Positions 35,401 to 46,930 of a DNA stretch of 64,000 nt are shown in pieces; within the stretch, counting starts at the first letter, position 1, and each line of letters starts with the position of its first letter. The stretch spans positions 1 to 64,000 of the forward strand of contig JAHQIW010005239.1 in assembly GCA_019055375.1 (NCBI GenBank), written 5' to 3'. Made by a program: the position numbers and the translations under genes. The notes below the pieces were generated by a model that saw only the letters and a list, made by a program, of their open reading frames with translations, made no database searches and was not told the origin of the DNA. Origin of the DNA: Parelaphostrongylus tenuis. Taxonomy: Eukaryota; Nematoda; Chromadorea; Rhabditida; Metastrongylidae.

Positions 35401-35873
35401 ATCTTATTTGCTGGAGAGGGACTTTTCATAGAAGTGTTGGAAATCATTCAAAAGGTTGAATCTCTGGTTACTACCACCGTCGCCAGTGTTCTAAAACACC
35501 TTTCTATCACTTTGTAGCATACAGAATAAGGTTTTTTTTCACACTAGCCCTACCCCTTCATTTTTACCGGGAGTATAAACCGCTAAAAGTGCGAGAAACG
35601 TCTCATCGGGTAGAAAATTCTTCCTAGAATCAAAATCATGCGTTTCTGCTTAAAGTTCTTTTCAATGTGGTGAAAAAATTTGTCGATAAAACAACATTAG
35701 TTGCTGCAATTGTAACGCATAGTGTTGTAGCTTACTATCGAGCTACGCTGTAGCTCATGCGACTACCTTATTGGCAAATCTTGATCGCGATTTCTTTTGA
35801 TTATATTTGTCAGATTGACTCAAGAATGAGTCGTCGCTGTGACCTTATTTTACATCTTTCTAAGTTATGAACT

Positions 35874-36608
35874 TCATTCGGCGGCATTCATGAAGAGAAT
35901 CCTTTAGCAAAAGTCAAAATGATATGCCAAATATTCCCAGATCTACGCTGAAGACGAATTCCAGAAAAGTCCAAGTGCTGTAATTTGCATTTTGTGAGCA
36001 TTTGATAGCACAAAACTCGCCTGTTGGTCGCACTTACTGCTTAAGATACTACTTCCCCATCCAAATATCTATTTGAATTATAAATTTGAGGTAATGAGTG
36101 ATAGGGGAATACACTGGAAATAGTTAGAATAGTCTTGCCCTCTTAGAATGTACTCTACTGCAATATTTACCAACTTTCTAGAAGGAAAAAACAGAATGTT
36201 CTTTCTACTGAAAATATGTTTATAGAAGACCATTCAATAACAGTCTAATTTTCATCGCGAAAAAGTCCACTTAATGTAAAAGTTCTATTAAATATTGCTA
36301 CAATATCAGCTGTGGAACTGAACAGCGTTTTTTTGAAGCAAAACCTTATTCTTTTCTCGTTAGGAGAGTGTAATATGATACAGCCCTAACAAATCAACCT
36401 CTTAAAGTCTTTTTAGAAGCTAAGCAAACGTCTGAAATTAACAAGATTTTTGCTGTCTAATAGAATGGTTAATGAAAATCTGGAAGAAAATTTGTCTTCA
36501 ACGAAAGCTACCCAAATGTGAAACATAGTTTTATTCAGCGCTGCAGTGCAAAAAGAAAGTTTATGCAAAACGAGTTACTCGTTGAATTTCACTACATTTA
36601 TGTTACAG
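35874..36608. other. Start of palindrome 2 spacer, unassigned
   Basis: AT-rich unique sequence, no recognised feature. Confidence 0.4.
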
Positions 36609-36822
36609 ATTGATTTCAAAAACTTTGGAGAAATGCAAGAATAGCGGTTTTCCCAAGGATCTGAATACTGGCGTGGACAGGGAAATAGTACCAAAAAACA
36701 GTGAATTAGACTATCCCAGTTCAGTGACTGTGTTACTGCTCAAAGTTTTGAAGCATACAGCGCACAGCAGCAAGAAATGCACTGAGATCAAATGTAACCT
36801 CGCAGAATACCAGTGGCTGTGA
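36609..36822 (+). CDS. Candidate terminal exon, unknown product
   Basis: Preceded by a good acceptor (TTTATGTTACAG) and open for 70 codons to TGA at 36820-36822. Composition (CKNSGFPKDLNTGVDRE, then SVTVLLLKVLKHT) is plausible coding but not recognised. No upstream exon was placed. Confidence 0.3.
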
Positions 36823-36880
36823 TTGTGACTTCATCCAGGTGCATTACTAAACTACGCTCTACGCGGCTAATCTCCATTAA

Positions 36881-37047
36881 CCCTTACGGGACCGCGGACC
36901 CAACCTTCTGTGGTCCTGAACTCCAGCGTGTTGTCTCTAAAAGGAGCGTGTTGTTCGTAGTAGTGGCGTCTAAACTCAAGGTACCATTCTTAGACTAACA
37001 CGCTGGTGACAGAGACGCAGAGGGTTGGTTCCACTGTACCGTAAGGG
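36881..37047. mobile_element. piggyBac-like MITE
   Basis: A 167-base element beginning CCCTTACGG and ending with its inverse GTAAGGG. The inverted similarity extends about 50 bases inward. It is flanked by TTAA (36877-36880) and CTAA (37048-37051), one change from the TTAA duplication typical of piggyBac elements. Confidence 0.7.
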
Positions 37048-37049
37048 CT

Positions 37050-37960
37050 AAATAATCAAAACTATCAAATACAAAAGAACAGGTAGTGGGTTTCTGAAAG
37101 AAGCTGTTTGCTAAAGAAACAAAAAAAAACTCAAGTTTCAAGTTATTCCTTCTTAAGTAATGAAAGTGTGTGATTGAGCAGTTTCCAAATCAATTTAAAC
37201 GATCTGAATTTAGAAGAATGCGAAACCGCAGAAACGTGAGCGGGGAATCGTACTGAACGAATTATTACATATTGTATACAGGTTCGTGTATGACATGGAA
37301 ACTAAATTATCAAGCACTGATATAAAAGAAGTAATCTGCGTGGTGAATTAAACGAAAAAGAAAACTATTCAGCTATTCTTTCGATGATTTATTGAGAAGC
37401 AAGCTTTTCACAGTCTGTGTCTTTGTGTGGTTTGTAACGATCATATAAGCTAAAAAAAGAAGATGATGAACTTGATCAGTAGGTTGTTCACCAGCGGCCG
37501 CCACAGGTGAGGCAGCTAATGTTTATTTATTTGTTCTTTAATTGTCTCATGAAGAAGCTTGGGAAGACAACTGATTGAAATCGGCAAGTTCAACACCATC
37601 GCGACGAGGTGTGAAAGTCTCTGGCGGTATCAAGTTTTTTCTAAAATATAGAAAAGGACTAGGCTGCGAAACTACCAGTTTCCCTATCGCCGTTGAATTC
37701 TTTGAACATTATGAGTGCGAGATTTTATAGCTAAACGTGAGATAGAAGATGACGTTAGTGTAGATACCTCCAGAAGAAATCTTATCAACTTGAGTGGTTA
37801 GATCGGTTCTTCTTGAGAAACCAAGCATATATTGAGATCTCCGATAGTCACGCTGTCAAATAATCACAAGCGGTCCAAGCAAAAGCTCTACACTCAAAAA
37901 AGGAAACATGAGTTCGATACTCAATCAGAACTTGTTTAATGTGACCGCTATTGCGGTAGC
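37050..37960. other. Unassigned sequence
   Basis: No gene recognised. A strong isolated splice-donor match (CAG/GTGAGG near 37507) beside GCGGCCGC at 37495-37502 could mark a short exon, but no frame supports it. Confidence 0.35.
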
Positions 37961-37963
37961 ATG

Positions 37964-38079
37964 ATGTTACAGCAAACCCAATAATATAGAGTGGTATGAA
38001 AAACATTTGGGTCAGCCGGGATCTTGCCTGACGCAGATGTTCTTCACACCACTCTACATTATTGGGTTTCTTGTGACAT
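37964..38079. repeat. Near-perfect 116-base hairpin
   Basis: Arms around AACCCAATAATATAGAGTGG (left) and CCACTCTACATTATTGGGTT (right) pair over about 42 bases with few mismatches. The inner 30 bases can also pair (GTCAG...CTGAC). Could be a tiny MITE or a small-RNA precursor. Confidence 0.7.
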
Positions 38080-38224
38080 AAGTTCATTCAGCAGTAAATA
38101 ACTACACTCCACAGATTACGTACTGAAAAGTAAAGATTTCCAGTAGAAATAGGCACCCTTTACGCGGAAAACACGTTTATGAGATCATTTTCTGAATGAC
38201 AATTTACTTTTTCTTGGTATGAGG

Positions 38225-38500
38225 TCCACTAACCCTTTTGAGATCGTTAACAAATTTCCTCGGCATCTTTAACCACCAGCGTGGTCTGCATCTCTCGAGA
38301 ACGCATTGAATTTATTATTGTATTATCTGGATTGCATTATTGTTGCCATATTCTTCCTGTGACAACATAACATATCCGAATATTACATAACATATTAGAA
38401 TGACAATAACGCAATAGAATAGTACAATAACTCATCCAATGCTTTTTCACGTTGGAGATAAGAGATGCATGGTGGATCCACGGTCCCGAGAAGGCTAAGT
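38225..38500. repeat. Solo palindromic MITE-like element
   Basis: Same family as 15080-15347 (ends around CTGCATCTCTCGAG and ACGTTGGAGATAAGAGATG; ATTATTGTTATT-type core) but outside the large duplications. Confidence 0.6.
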
Positions 38501-39016
38501 ATCAAATGTCGCCATACAATACAAAAAACCCAGTTTGAAGTTGGAAAAAAGCACTTTGATAGCAAGATGTTATCTTCTTTTTCATCAGTAGAACGTACTA
38601 CATAGGTCCTATTACAAACAAAACGCAGCGTTAAGATCGAAATTTCTCAACTAATCGGATCACTACAAAACATAGATGAGAAGAAACAAAAGGCTTACTA
38701 CTGCTGCCAATGCAATCTATCTCAGAATGGGTGATTTTCTCGTTGAAATAATTAATTTCTCGACATATAAGCGTTTTTTATAGGTAAAAATCATTCGTAG
38801 AAGCACTTTTTGTGGCATGCTATCATTGTATAACAATAATATTACCTCAGAAACTAAATTCACCTAATTAATTCTCACATTTACATTTCAACAGTGGCGA
38901 TAATAGCTACCTGTCGCTGCGGCAACGCACGCCGACGCAATCAGTGTCCTTTTGAGAGGACACTTGGGATTCAACGGGTTAAGGGAACTTATAAATCACT
39001 TTTAGTTATAAGCAAC

Positions 39017-40353
39017 CTAATTGCACAATGCTGACTTCTTTTCAATATTCTTCGACATCTCCTCAAAACTTTTATTCAGGATCTCTGATTGTTCATAACG
39101 AGCTCCAAGATTACGACGCACTGACCTTGCACTCAGGTTCCAAATATCACAGTCACCTATGGAGGAAGTCGGCATGTAATTATCTGTAGATCTAAGAAAT
39201 AGAATATATGAAGGAGTGAACTAGACTGCCTTCAATCGGAATTTACTGATGACTGATACGTAAAGACTAGCTAACTGGATAAGGTCTCATGTTTACCACC
39301 GATCATACAAAAACCGCTAAGAAAAATGCAGATGACTTGAGAACTAGAATTGAAGTCACCTATCCTTTTAAAGAGCTAAATAGATATTAAAAACATTATA
39401 AGCTTTGGAACAAAGTAGAAACCAATCAGTCTATCACTTTTATTGAGTGTTTTGGTATCAATGACAACTGCCGAGTCCTGCGACCATTTTGAAGAGCGGT
39501 ATTCTCATAAGAAGCCGAACAAGCATCTTCAAAATTCCCGTATAAAAGGCTGCAGCTAAGCGAAAAAACAAAAGATCAAGAAACACTATTAAAGTGAATG
39601 TTGGGTCGTCAACCAAGAGAGTGAAGCTTACCTTCGCGCACTTGTGACTTCAAATTCAAAAACATTTTGACAGCGTTGACACATTCCTCCGTCTCAGTAC
39701 ACAGCTTTCCTTGACGAGTTTTTAAACGATATGAGAAACAATAACCTTCAGCAGCCCTTATTGTATTAACAAAAAATAAAAGTAAGTCGTTTCTTCATGC
39801 AAATGTAGAAATTCAATCCTTCTTTGAGCTAACTTCTATCAACTGGAATAAACGGAAATAAAAACAGGCGAGCTGAGCTTCACGCCAAACTCGAGAACTA
39901 AGGATTTTGTGCTACTGATTTCAACAGCCACTATAGCTGTGCAGAAGGGTGGTGATTGAAGAGCATAACACAAAAACATCAGATCCCTAGTTTTATTCTT
40001 ATCTCACCACTATTTTCGTTTATAGCTCACGTAATACTTTGTCATTTGAATAATTAGTAGAGTGTAAATAAGAAGTTCAGGCTGAAATACATGATAGTGA
40101 TGAAATTCGAACGTATTCACCACAGCGGCTTAAGCAATAGCCACAAAGAGATAGAAAAGATGAGGAAAACAGGATAAGCAGAGCTAGCTAGACTAAGATA
40201 TTGACTAACGTCATTTGATTCGCAAAATTTTGAGCTTTTATGATATTTGTTGGCTTTCCATCCAGAAACTTTGGAAACTCTTGAGCTAATCTCCGTCTTC
40301 AGGTTATCCAGAGTGATCTGCGGAATCTGTTGCAACTTTATGTCCGTTTTCAT
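39017..40353 (-). CDS. Three-exon gene, unknown function, 165 residues
   Basis: The model is exon 1 40353-40121 (donor TGTG/GTGAAT), exon 2 39756-39632 (acceptor AATACAATAAG, donor GAAG/GTAAGC) and exon 3 39156-39017 (acceptor CTCCATAG, stop TAG). The phases are 2, 1 and end exactly, for a total of 498 bases including stop. The product starts MKTDIKLQQIPQITLDNLKTE, has a hydrophobic stretch (about residues 59-77, PVFLIFSISLWLLL) and then a charged helical C-terminus (about 90-165) with KMFLNLKSQV, ARSVRRNLGARYEQSEIL and FEEMSKNIEKK, probably coiled coil. I do not recognise the family. The start and whether the hydrophobic part is coding rather than intron are less certain; exons 2 and 3 are the strongest. 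It lies in the unique spacer of palindrome 2 and is undisturbed by transposons. Confidence 0.55.
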
Positions 40354-40414
40354 ATCCAGACTTCAGCGTTAACAGCACATGCGGACTGCTTGAGCAATAC
40401 ATACGCTTGTAGTT

Positions 40415-40459
<45 letters not shown>

Positions 40460-40534
40460 GTGTAAATGTGCATATATGTGCACAAACACACATGTATATT
40501 TATGTGCATACATGTTTGAAAGTGTGCGCATGCA

Positions 40535-40588
<54 letters not shown>
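40415..40588. repeat. (TA)n / alternating purine-pyrimidine microsatellite
   Basis: Two (AT)n runs (about 40421-40459 and 40537-40587) flank a TG/CA-rich alternating segment. Immediately 5' of the minus-strand gene at 39017-40353. Such tracts form cruciforms and are length-variable. Confidence 0.9.
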
Positions 40589-40589
<1 letters not shown>

Positions 40590-41149
40590 TTTAATGGTCC
40601 GTTATCGAGAAACATCGTGAATAATGCCAAAATCAACGGAATTTTTCGACTGCCTGGAAATGATAGCCCGTTACGATTCCAGCTTTTGACTAGAATGAGC
40701 ATTTTGGGACCTTTCTATATAATCATCACAAGCCATCCTATCACCTGTTCTTATGGAGCCAACAGTATTTGTATGAGCATGATAACTATCGATTAATCTA
40801 CGACACTACATTTGCTTTACTCTAGATAAGGCTGCGTATGAAAAGCCGAATAAATTCACTCTGAGCAAGAACAACGTGGAAAACGAACGGTACTTAGATG
40901 ACGTCAACGTGCACGGAACCGCAACTTTAATTTTTCTGTGGAGAATTGTTCCCAGAAAAATTCAAAAACAAAAACTACTCTCTGAGAACAAAACCTTGCT
41001 GAATGAGGACACTTTCATTGCGTGATAATCCACTCCGATGAAATCGTTTCGAAGTAACGGCGAACACTCACATCACAAAAAACGAATGGTTGTGGACGAT
41101 TTGGTTTGATTGATGTGGCTTAGAAGAAAGCCTTGGCAGCTTAGCATTA

Positions 41150-42560
41150 GCCGAATGTTTCACATCCTCAGTCAGCTCAATCATGCTTAAATTCATGAAT
41201 GGCAATGTGGAAGTTGAATAAAAGCCTTCTTTGCTAAAACACTATTAAGCTTACGCTGTTGAGAGAGATACATATTGGCCAGGATCCATTGCCGCTGAAG
41301 TAATGTAGACTGTAACGAATTGCCATTCGCTACATATGATATCATTCGGAAGGTGGTCCACTGCAGCTCAACTCAACTCAGTGCAGCTACAAAGATCAGA
41401 ATCAGAATCCTGAGGAGTTGGAGTGATCATACAAAAGTCGAGAATATTTACTCATCAAAGTATAATGGCACATCTCACTAACACACACACTTTAGATGGA
41501 ATGAAGAAAAAATGAGGAAAAATGAGATATTTATAGAGGAATTAGACTCAGAAAATTGTAACAAGCAGCGAAAAACTCACAAATTTTTCAACAAGCAATA
41601 GCCAACAGTTTGGCTTGGTATTATGAAGAGTCTAGTAGTGAGAAACACTCACGCCATATCCAATTATCGCCCAATCTGCTTGCTACCCGTTGCCCATAAT
41701 CTATTCATCAAAGTCATCCTGCCTTCGATGCAGTGGAAGCACAAGCGGTTATAGAGGCTCCGGACAACCACGGTCAATCTACTCGGTGCAAAACAATCTC
41801 TCGTAAGCGATATAGACAGTTCACGACCAAAACATTGCTATCCTACAACAATATTACCATCGAAGTAAGAAGAGGAGTTTGACAAGGCGAAGAGGTTTGA
41901 CAAGAAAATTCGCCAAAACTGATCACTGATAACCTTCAAAACGTCGTAGGAACACTAGAATGGGACTATATGGAAGTGAAGATTGTTAGCCTTCAACTAA
42001 ATCCAAAAAACGATGTTCACGAGGGACGGATAGATTTCAAATGCCCCATTCTAGCTCAACGAAACGAGCATCTCCAAATGCTCGTTACATCTGTAAGTCG
42101 TGAAATTAACATGGAGAACGACCTAGCTCCAGAGTTGTGCAGGTGGAAACGAGCGACATGGAGAACTTTCAAGAGCATCGCGGATGTAGTTTAAAGGACA
42201 AAGAACACCCGATTCCGTGTTCACATTTTCAACTCGACGATTATCCTTACTTTGAACCATGCAGCAGAAACCAGGTCGCTACGTAAACTGGATGACAGGT
42301 CACTCGACGTTGTTGAACTAGCAGTCAAGTGAACGATTCTAGGAGTACTTCGTATCTCGCAAATAAGGGAAAGAATTCGGTTTCAACCTACGTCAACGAT
42401 AGAAGATCAGAGACGCCGCTCTACACCCCATGATATCGAAAAGTGGGTCGGAGACGGAATGCGCTTTAACGACAAACGATGGACGACTGCCGTTACTGAC
42501 TAAATTCGTCGGAATATCAAGCGCTATACAGCAAGACTACTGACCCTGTGGTCCGATTTC
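41150..42560 (+). pseudogene. RTE-type reverse transcriptase, dead
   Basis: Reading through many stops and shifts, the plus strand gives the C-terminal half of an RTE-family polyprotein: NAPF..LN.T.IS, then VSREINMENDLAPELCRWKRATWRTFKSI (42080-42180), RxxKIRDAA (near 42400), a DxRWTxAVTD-like segment (42470-42500) and PxxxSDFFTK (42540-42565). These patterns match what I know of strongylid RTE elements. The catalytic YADD-type motif is not intact and no open frame exceeds 75 codons. It is clearly inactive. Confidence 0.65.
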
Positions 42561-42579
42561 TTCACAAAAAAAACTAATA

Positions 42580-43110
42580 CGACAGGTGGCAGGCTAGTAG
42601 TGCAGTGCGAAAATTAGGAAGCGAATTCGGATAATGTGAAATGCGGGTTCCATGCCCGTCTGAAGACCTAAGTTTGCGCATCATTCAAATTATTGGATGT
42701 ATATTTGTAACAGTATAGTCCCTAAATAGCGATGGCACAAAAAGGATTGTTGTTGCTCCTGCTGCAATTTTTTTACGATTGCTCGAATTGAGTCAACTCA
42801 CTCTACAATCATAGAGATTGAAGAACTAAGCGAAGATGAGAGGGAGTGGACTGAACCAGCACTTCTTCCACGGTGGGTCATTGATCTATGTCAATAAATA
42901 TCGCGATGGAACTTCTCAAAAATGATAATACTTTTTTTTTGAAATTATTCTGAATGTTCATCGCGAGGTTTTAAAAACAGTCGATGACATGAACTGATTT
43001 TGTTCTACCAGCCGAGATCCATCGACTGAGAAGTGGTGATGGACCATTGTCATCGTACACTGTGCCGTCACCACATACGCCTCTCTCCTTGCTACAGTGC
43101 AAGGCTTAAT
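42580..43110. other. tRNA-like scrap and start of E-type repeat
   Basis: About 42585-42665 has weak A- and B-box resemblance (GGTGGCAGGCTAGTAGTG, GCGGGTTCCATGCCC), possibly a SINE head. From about 42960 begins the dispersed repeat that carries the E-family hammerhead (also at 16120, 34800 and 49360). Confidence 0.4.
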
Positions 43111-43119
43111 GTGGAGCGT

Positions 43120-43168
43120 GGGTCACTGACGAGAAGGGCGCGACCTCCGAAATAACGGTGTATGGCTC
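43120..43168 (+). ncRNA. Hammerhead-like motif E4, best E copy
   Basis: CTGACGA at 43126-43132 and GAAA at 43149-43152. Stem I (GGGTCA with TGGCTC) pairs 6 of 6 counting G-U. Stem II GAAGG/CCTCC has the normal G-C closing pair and one mismatch. Stem III is degenerate (ATAACGGTGT) and H17 is A162. Expected cleavage 43162/43163. It lies outside the duplicated blocks, so it is an independent insertion of the same family. Confidence 0.55.
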
Positions 43169-43199
43169 TGGCGTGTCAACCTCGCTTAGACTTTGAACA

Positions 43200-44440
43200 T
43201 TCTTTCTTTGAAATAACAATAAGCCTACCTCATGTTATTTACCGATGGCTGATACTTGCCATTGGAGTGAAAAATGCATCATTTGAGCTCGTAAGCATTT
43301 TGGGTGTCAAAAAGTGAAACCTTCTGAGGCAATGAAAGGTTCTTTACGTCATCCGCACAGTGTTCCGACCTTTCCGTGAAATCGCGGTTTTCAGTAATTC
43401 ATCAAATTTCAATGAGCATGTGACAGCTTAAATCGCAAAAAAATGTCAATAGTCTGTTTTATATTCAAGATAGTTTCATTACTGTTCTGCCACAGCAAGA
43501 ATGGAATTATATTCTTGATTCAATCATATCGCGCTGGACAGAGCTTTTTGTCCAAAATTTTAATAACCATTCGATAGTTTGCATCTCGGCGGACTTTTTT
43601 ATGCGCTGTAGCAGGCAACAGAATGTTAACCTTTGCTTAACTGAACATTGCCACTAGGCCACCGCGATTTTCCGGCGCCGAAATTGCGAAACCCAATTTC
43701 CTTTGATTGTTACAGCACAATAAGTAATCCGTTTCAAAGGCCAATATATTGTTTGAAATGTCGAGATTTATGCTACTAATTGAAAGTTTAAAGGATAACT
43801 TCGATAAGCGAAAAGTATTCTAGCAAAAAAAATTATTTCTGTTCTCACGGCGCCATAATGAAGCAATTTCAAATATAAAATGCACTACTCAATTTCTTCG
43901 AATTAAACCATTGAATGACTACTCAAACTATGAAAACAACCAGAAAATAAGTTTTTTTTTCAAGATTTCAAAACAGAGTGCGAATAACGGTGCAGTACCC
44001 ACGAAGATTGTTACAGGGTTATTTTGTGAAGAAGCAGAAAACAACTAAATTCTGACTTAATTAGGGCACCTAAACAAAAAGCAACAAATGCACTACTATT
44101 TTTTTTTATTTTGTTCGACAGAAGGCGACAACGTCCTGTCTTTTCAAGTTTGAATAATACATTTCAATTGAATGTAAATTTGAAGGACTATGCTTTTAGT
44201 GCTAATCAATCCCTAAACAGTGCGTCATGCATTCCACTTGAGTAGGTACACTTGGGAGTGATCAAATATCCAACCATTATGTCGATTTCCGATAGTCAAC
44301 CGTCATATTGAATGAATGGTGTTACGCTCCCAGACGTGTTTGAGTATCGGGCCTCGTACCAGTTTACTGATTCCAAAAAGATAAAAGTTTAGTGAGTCCC
44401 AAGACCAACTATCTATTAACCTCGGCATCGTTTAAATAAA
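43200..44440. other. Unassigned, with a partial SINE
   Basis: About 44190-44400 matches the SINE body (AATCAATCCCTAAACAG, ATGCATTCCACTTG, GCTCCCAGACG). The rest shows a dispersed-repeat fragment near 43560 (CGATAGTTTGCATCTCG, related to 63290) and nothing else recognised. Confidence 0.4.
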
Positions 44441-45405
44441 TGGATTTTTTGTTCTGTTTAGCCGTTCCGAGGTGTTATCGATACTATTTAATGAATATTA
44501 GCAAAGTATACAACAATACAGTCAGTAATGCAGCTTGAATATACATTAATCGAGGTGGCCAACGTTTCGGAGGATAGCCTTCGTCAGAGCCTGGAAAGAT
44601 CACATTGATCCAAAATCCACCAAGCCAAAACCTCCATAACCCTAGCAGAAAACGTTAAAAATAAGTTTTGGATAGCATAGTAAAGGTTTCATTTTAAAAC
44701 ACTCACTGTTTTGATGTTTGAGTCTATCAATTATTAATTGAAGACCAGCCGCTTTAGGTCAGTGCATCAGTGGGCTGTGCCTGACTCGGGCCGGAAAAAT
44801 CAGCCTGGTGTATGATTCGAGGTCACGCGTGATTACGAGGCACTCCTCTTTGATAAAACTAGGTGCTCTTTTACACGGTGGAATAGTGGCCTACCCGTTT
44901 CGCCATTGTACTCATTGCCGCATGCCTCGCAAGATATTAGGTAAATTAGACCCGATCTTATACAGTCGCCGTCTTTGCCGTTTTGGCAAACTTTGCAGTC
45001 ATTGTTTCGTAGAGGCGGTCATAGCTCCGGTTGCGGACTATTTGACGCTTTAGTGTCTTTGGGGGTATTCCAACTATTACTACCGAATCATCAAAACCTG
45101 CTTTTTTTAGGCAGCGTTTAATAGCTGTGCTTATTTCGTTAAAGATAAAAAGCAAGAGGAAAGGAACCTTATTTCGCCAGATTTGTCGTTTGGGAGCATA
45201 GAATTTCCTCTAAATCCAAACTGAGAAACTCCTGCCGTATCGTAGCCATTCGAGATGGCCATTTTTCGCGCCAAGCTTGATTCTACCTTATGTTCTTTTC
45301 CTGTGCACACATTTGTCGCTGTTTGGAACATATTCTTAAGAAGAGCGCGTTTTATGTGTGGAGGATGAGCTATAGGTAATAAACCAAGATGTTCTCTCAA
45401 AATTC
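44440..45405 (-). mobile_element. 5'-truncated Penelope-like element, inverted partner
   Basis: Reverse copy of the 3' part of the element at 45406-47400: the region between RT and endonuclease, the endonuclease and the 3' hammerhead end (GGTAAATTAGACCCGATC here corresponds to GATCGG...TTACC there). Junction with the plus copy is at about 45405. Inverted truncated partners are a known habit of Penelope-like elements. Confidence 0.7.
44557..44591 (-). ncRNA. Penelope-type hammerhead (left, inverted partner)
   Basis: Minus strand CTGACGA (44587-44581) and GAAA (44568-44565), stem I GGCT/GGCC with one G-U, stem III reduced to the palindrome ACGT, H17 U (44561). The stem II AGG/CCT pairing is offset. 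Matches the known short-stem-III hammerheads of Penelope-like elements. Confidence 0.7.
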
Positions 45406-45429
45406 TTGACCATCCGCAGGAAAATGTTT

Positions 45430-46930
45430 AGTTCCAATCTAACATCAGCGCACAAAAGCGGCATGCGACATATGCGGGAGCTAATAAAGACCAAAACAAT
45501 TAGTTATCAGTTAGTGACAAGGGAGGACGTTCGTAGACTTTGTCCACCATCATGTCCCGTCTTATGCTTACTTATTAAACTTGAAGTTGGTATGCACTGA
45601 TGATCTCTTGTCTACTAATCCATCAAATTTCAAAGTAAGACCCATCATCAGCTGCGTAGGCGGACCAACAGACAGGATAACGTGGTTTTTGAACCTAATA
45701 CTAGTCCAATTACTAAAACACGTTCCAGCCCATCTCACAAACACCCAAATCTTCCTAAACCATTTACGTAACGCGTCCCCCAACAACGCGTACGTGATGG
45801 AATCTTTCGACGTAACCGCCCTTTATACAAACGTGTCGAATGAATCCGCAATGCAAGCCATACACGAGCTTTTAACAGAGCATGAAAGGACCAAAAACAT
45901 GTATGGCTTCTCCATTGGGCAGGTTATGACTCCTTTAAAAGAGTGCCTAAACTGTTCAATTTTCAGATGGTCCGGGAACTATTTTGCTCAAATTAAAGGG
46001 CTGGCAATGGGACAGCGACTAGAGCCAACACTTTCTATAGCCTTTATGTCTGGAGTTAAAAGCCCAATAATCGAACTCCGGCCGTTACTCAACTGTAAAT
46101 ACATAGATGACTGATTTGTCGTCTGCTCAACCCAAGAGGGGATAAACAAATGCTTTGATTTGCTGATTAGTTAGTCAGAGTACATAAAGTTCACCCGTGA
46201 AATACCGAGAGCAAACTGGCTCCCTTTTTTGAATGTTCAAGTCAGCCTGTCGAAAAATTCCTGCAATACAAAATGGTACCGTAAACCAAGCAACAAAAAG
46301 ATCTTGGTTCATTACCTATCAGCCCATCCTTCACACATAAAACGCGCATTTATTAAGAATATTTCCCGAACAGCGTTGAAAAAGAACACAAGGTAGAATC
46401 CCTAAGCTTGGCGCAAAAAATAGCCATCTTTAATGGCTACGATACTGTAAAAGCTTCTCAGGTTAGATTTAGAGGAAGTTCTGTACCCTCAAACGACTAG
46501 TCATACAAAAATAAGGCTCCTTTCCTCCTGTCTTTTATCTCTAACGAAATAAGCACAGCTATTAAATGCTGCCTAAAAAGAGCAAGTTTGGATGATTCAG
46601 TAGCAATAGTTGAAATACCCCCAAAATCACTAAAGCATCAATTAGCCGCAACCGACTATATGACCACCTCTACGAAACCAAGGACTGCAAAGTTTGTCCG
46701 AACGGCAGAGACGGCGACTGTATGAGATCGGATATAACTTACCTAATCTCTTGCGAGGCATGCGGCGATAAGTACATTGGCGAAACGGGTAGGCCACTAT
46801 CCCTCCGTGTAAAAGAGCACCTACTTGGGTTACGCATCTGTGATCCAAAAACTCCACTAGGCACGCATAGGGACCAAAAACATGCAGGAGTAATGTTCGG
46901 CATCAAATTCACGATTTTCGCCCAGGAATA
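45430..46930 (+). pseudogene. Penelope-like polyprotein: reverse transcriptase and GIY-YIG endonuclease
   Basis: The RT portion is open at 45581-46114: FKVRPIISCVGGPTDRITWF (RT motif 1-2 region of Penelope), SFDVTALYTNV (motif A, catalytic Asp present), KGLAMGQRLEPTLSIAFMSG (motif B) and KYIDD (motif C with both aspartates). After YIDD a TGA interrupts the frame. More broken frame follows. The endonuclease lies at 46722-46931: YLISCEACGDKYIGETGRPL with Arg in RVKEH, the GIY-YIG signature. The N-terminal part of RT is missing or in another frame. The stops make this copy inactive, although the catalytic residues of both enzymes are still recognisable. Confidence 0.8.

Larger units (their letters stand above)
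31611..35873. repeat. Left arm of palindrome 2
   Basis: About 4.26 kb, repeated in reverse at 48573-52785. Short frames in the two arms translate to identical or nearly identical peptides (for example 34202-34489 and 49957-50244), so the arms are very similar and probably young or homogenised by gene conversion. The spacer is 12.7 kb. Confidence 0.9.

Noticed and set aside
37495..37502. NotI site GCGGCCGC, possible cloning-vector contamination
   Set aside because: The flanks are ordinary AT-rich nematode sequence with no vector backbone; a chance site.
40304..40702. 132-codon open frame across the TA tract (minus) and overlapping plus frames
   Set aside because: They encode mostly IYIYIY repeats from the (TA)n microsatellite and are not genes.
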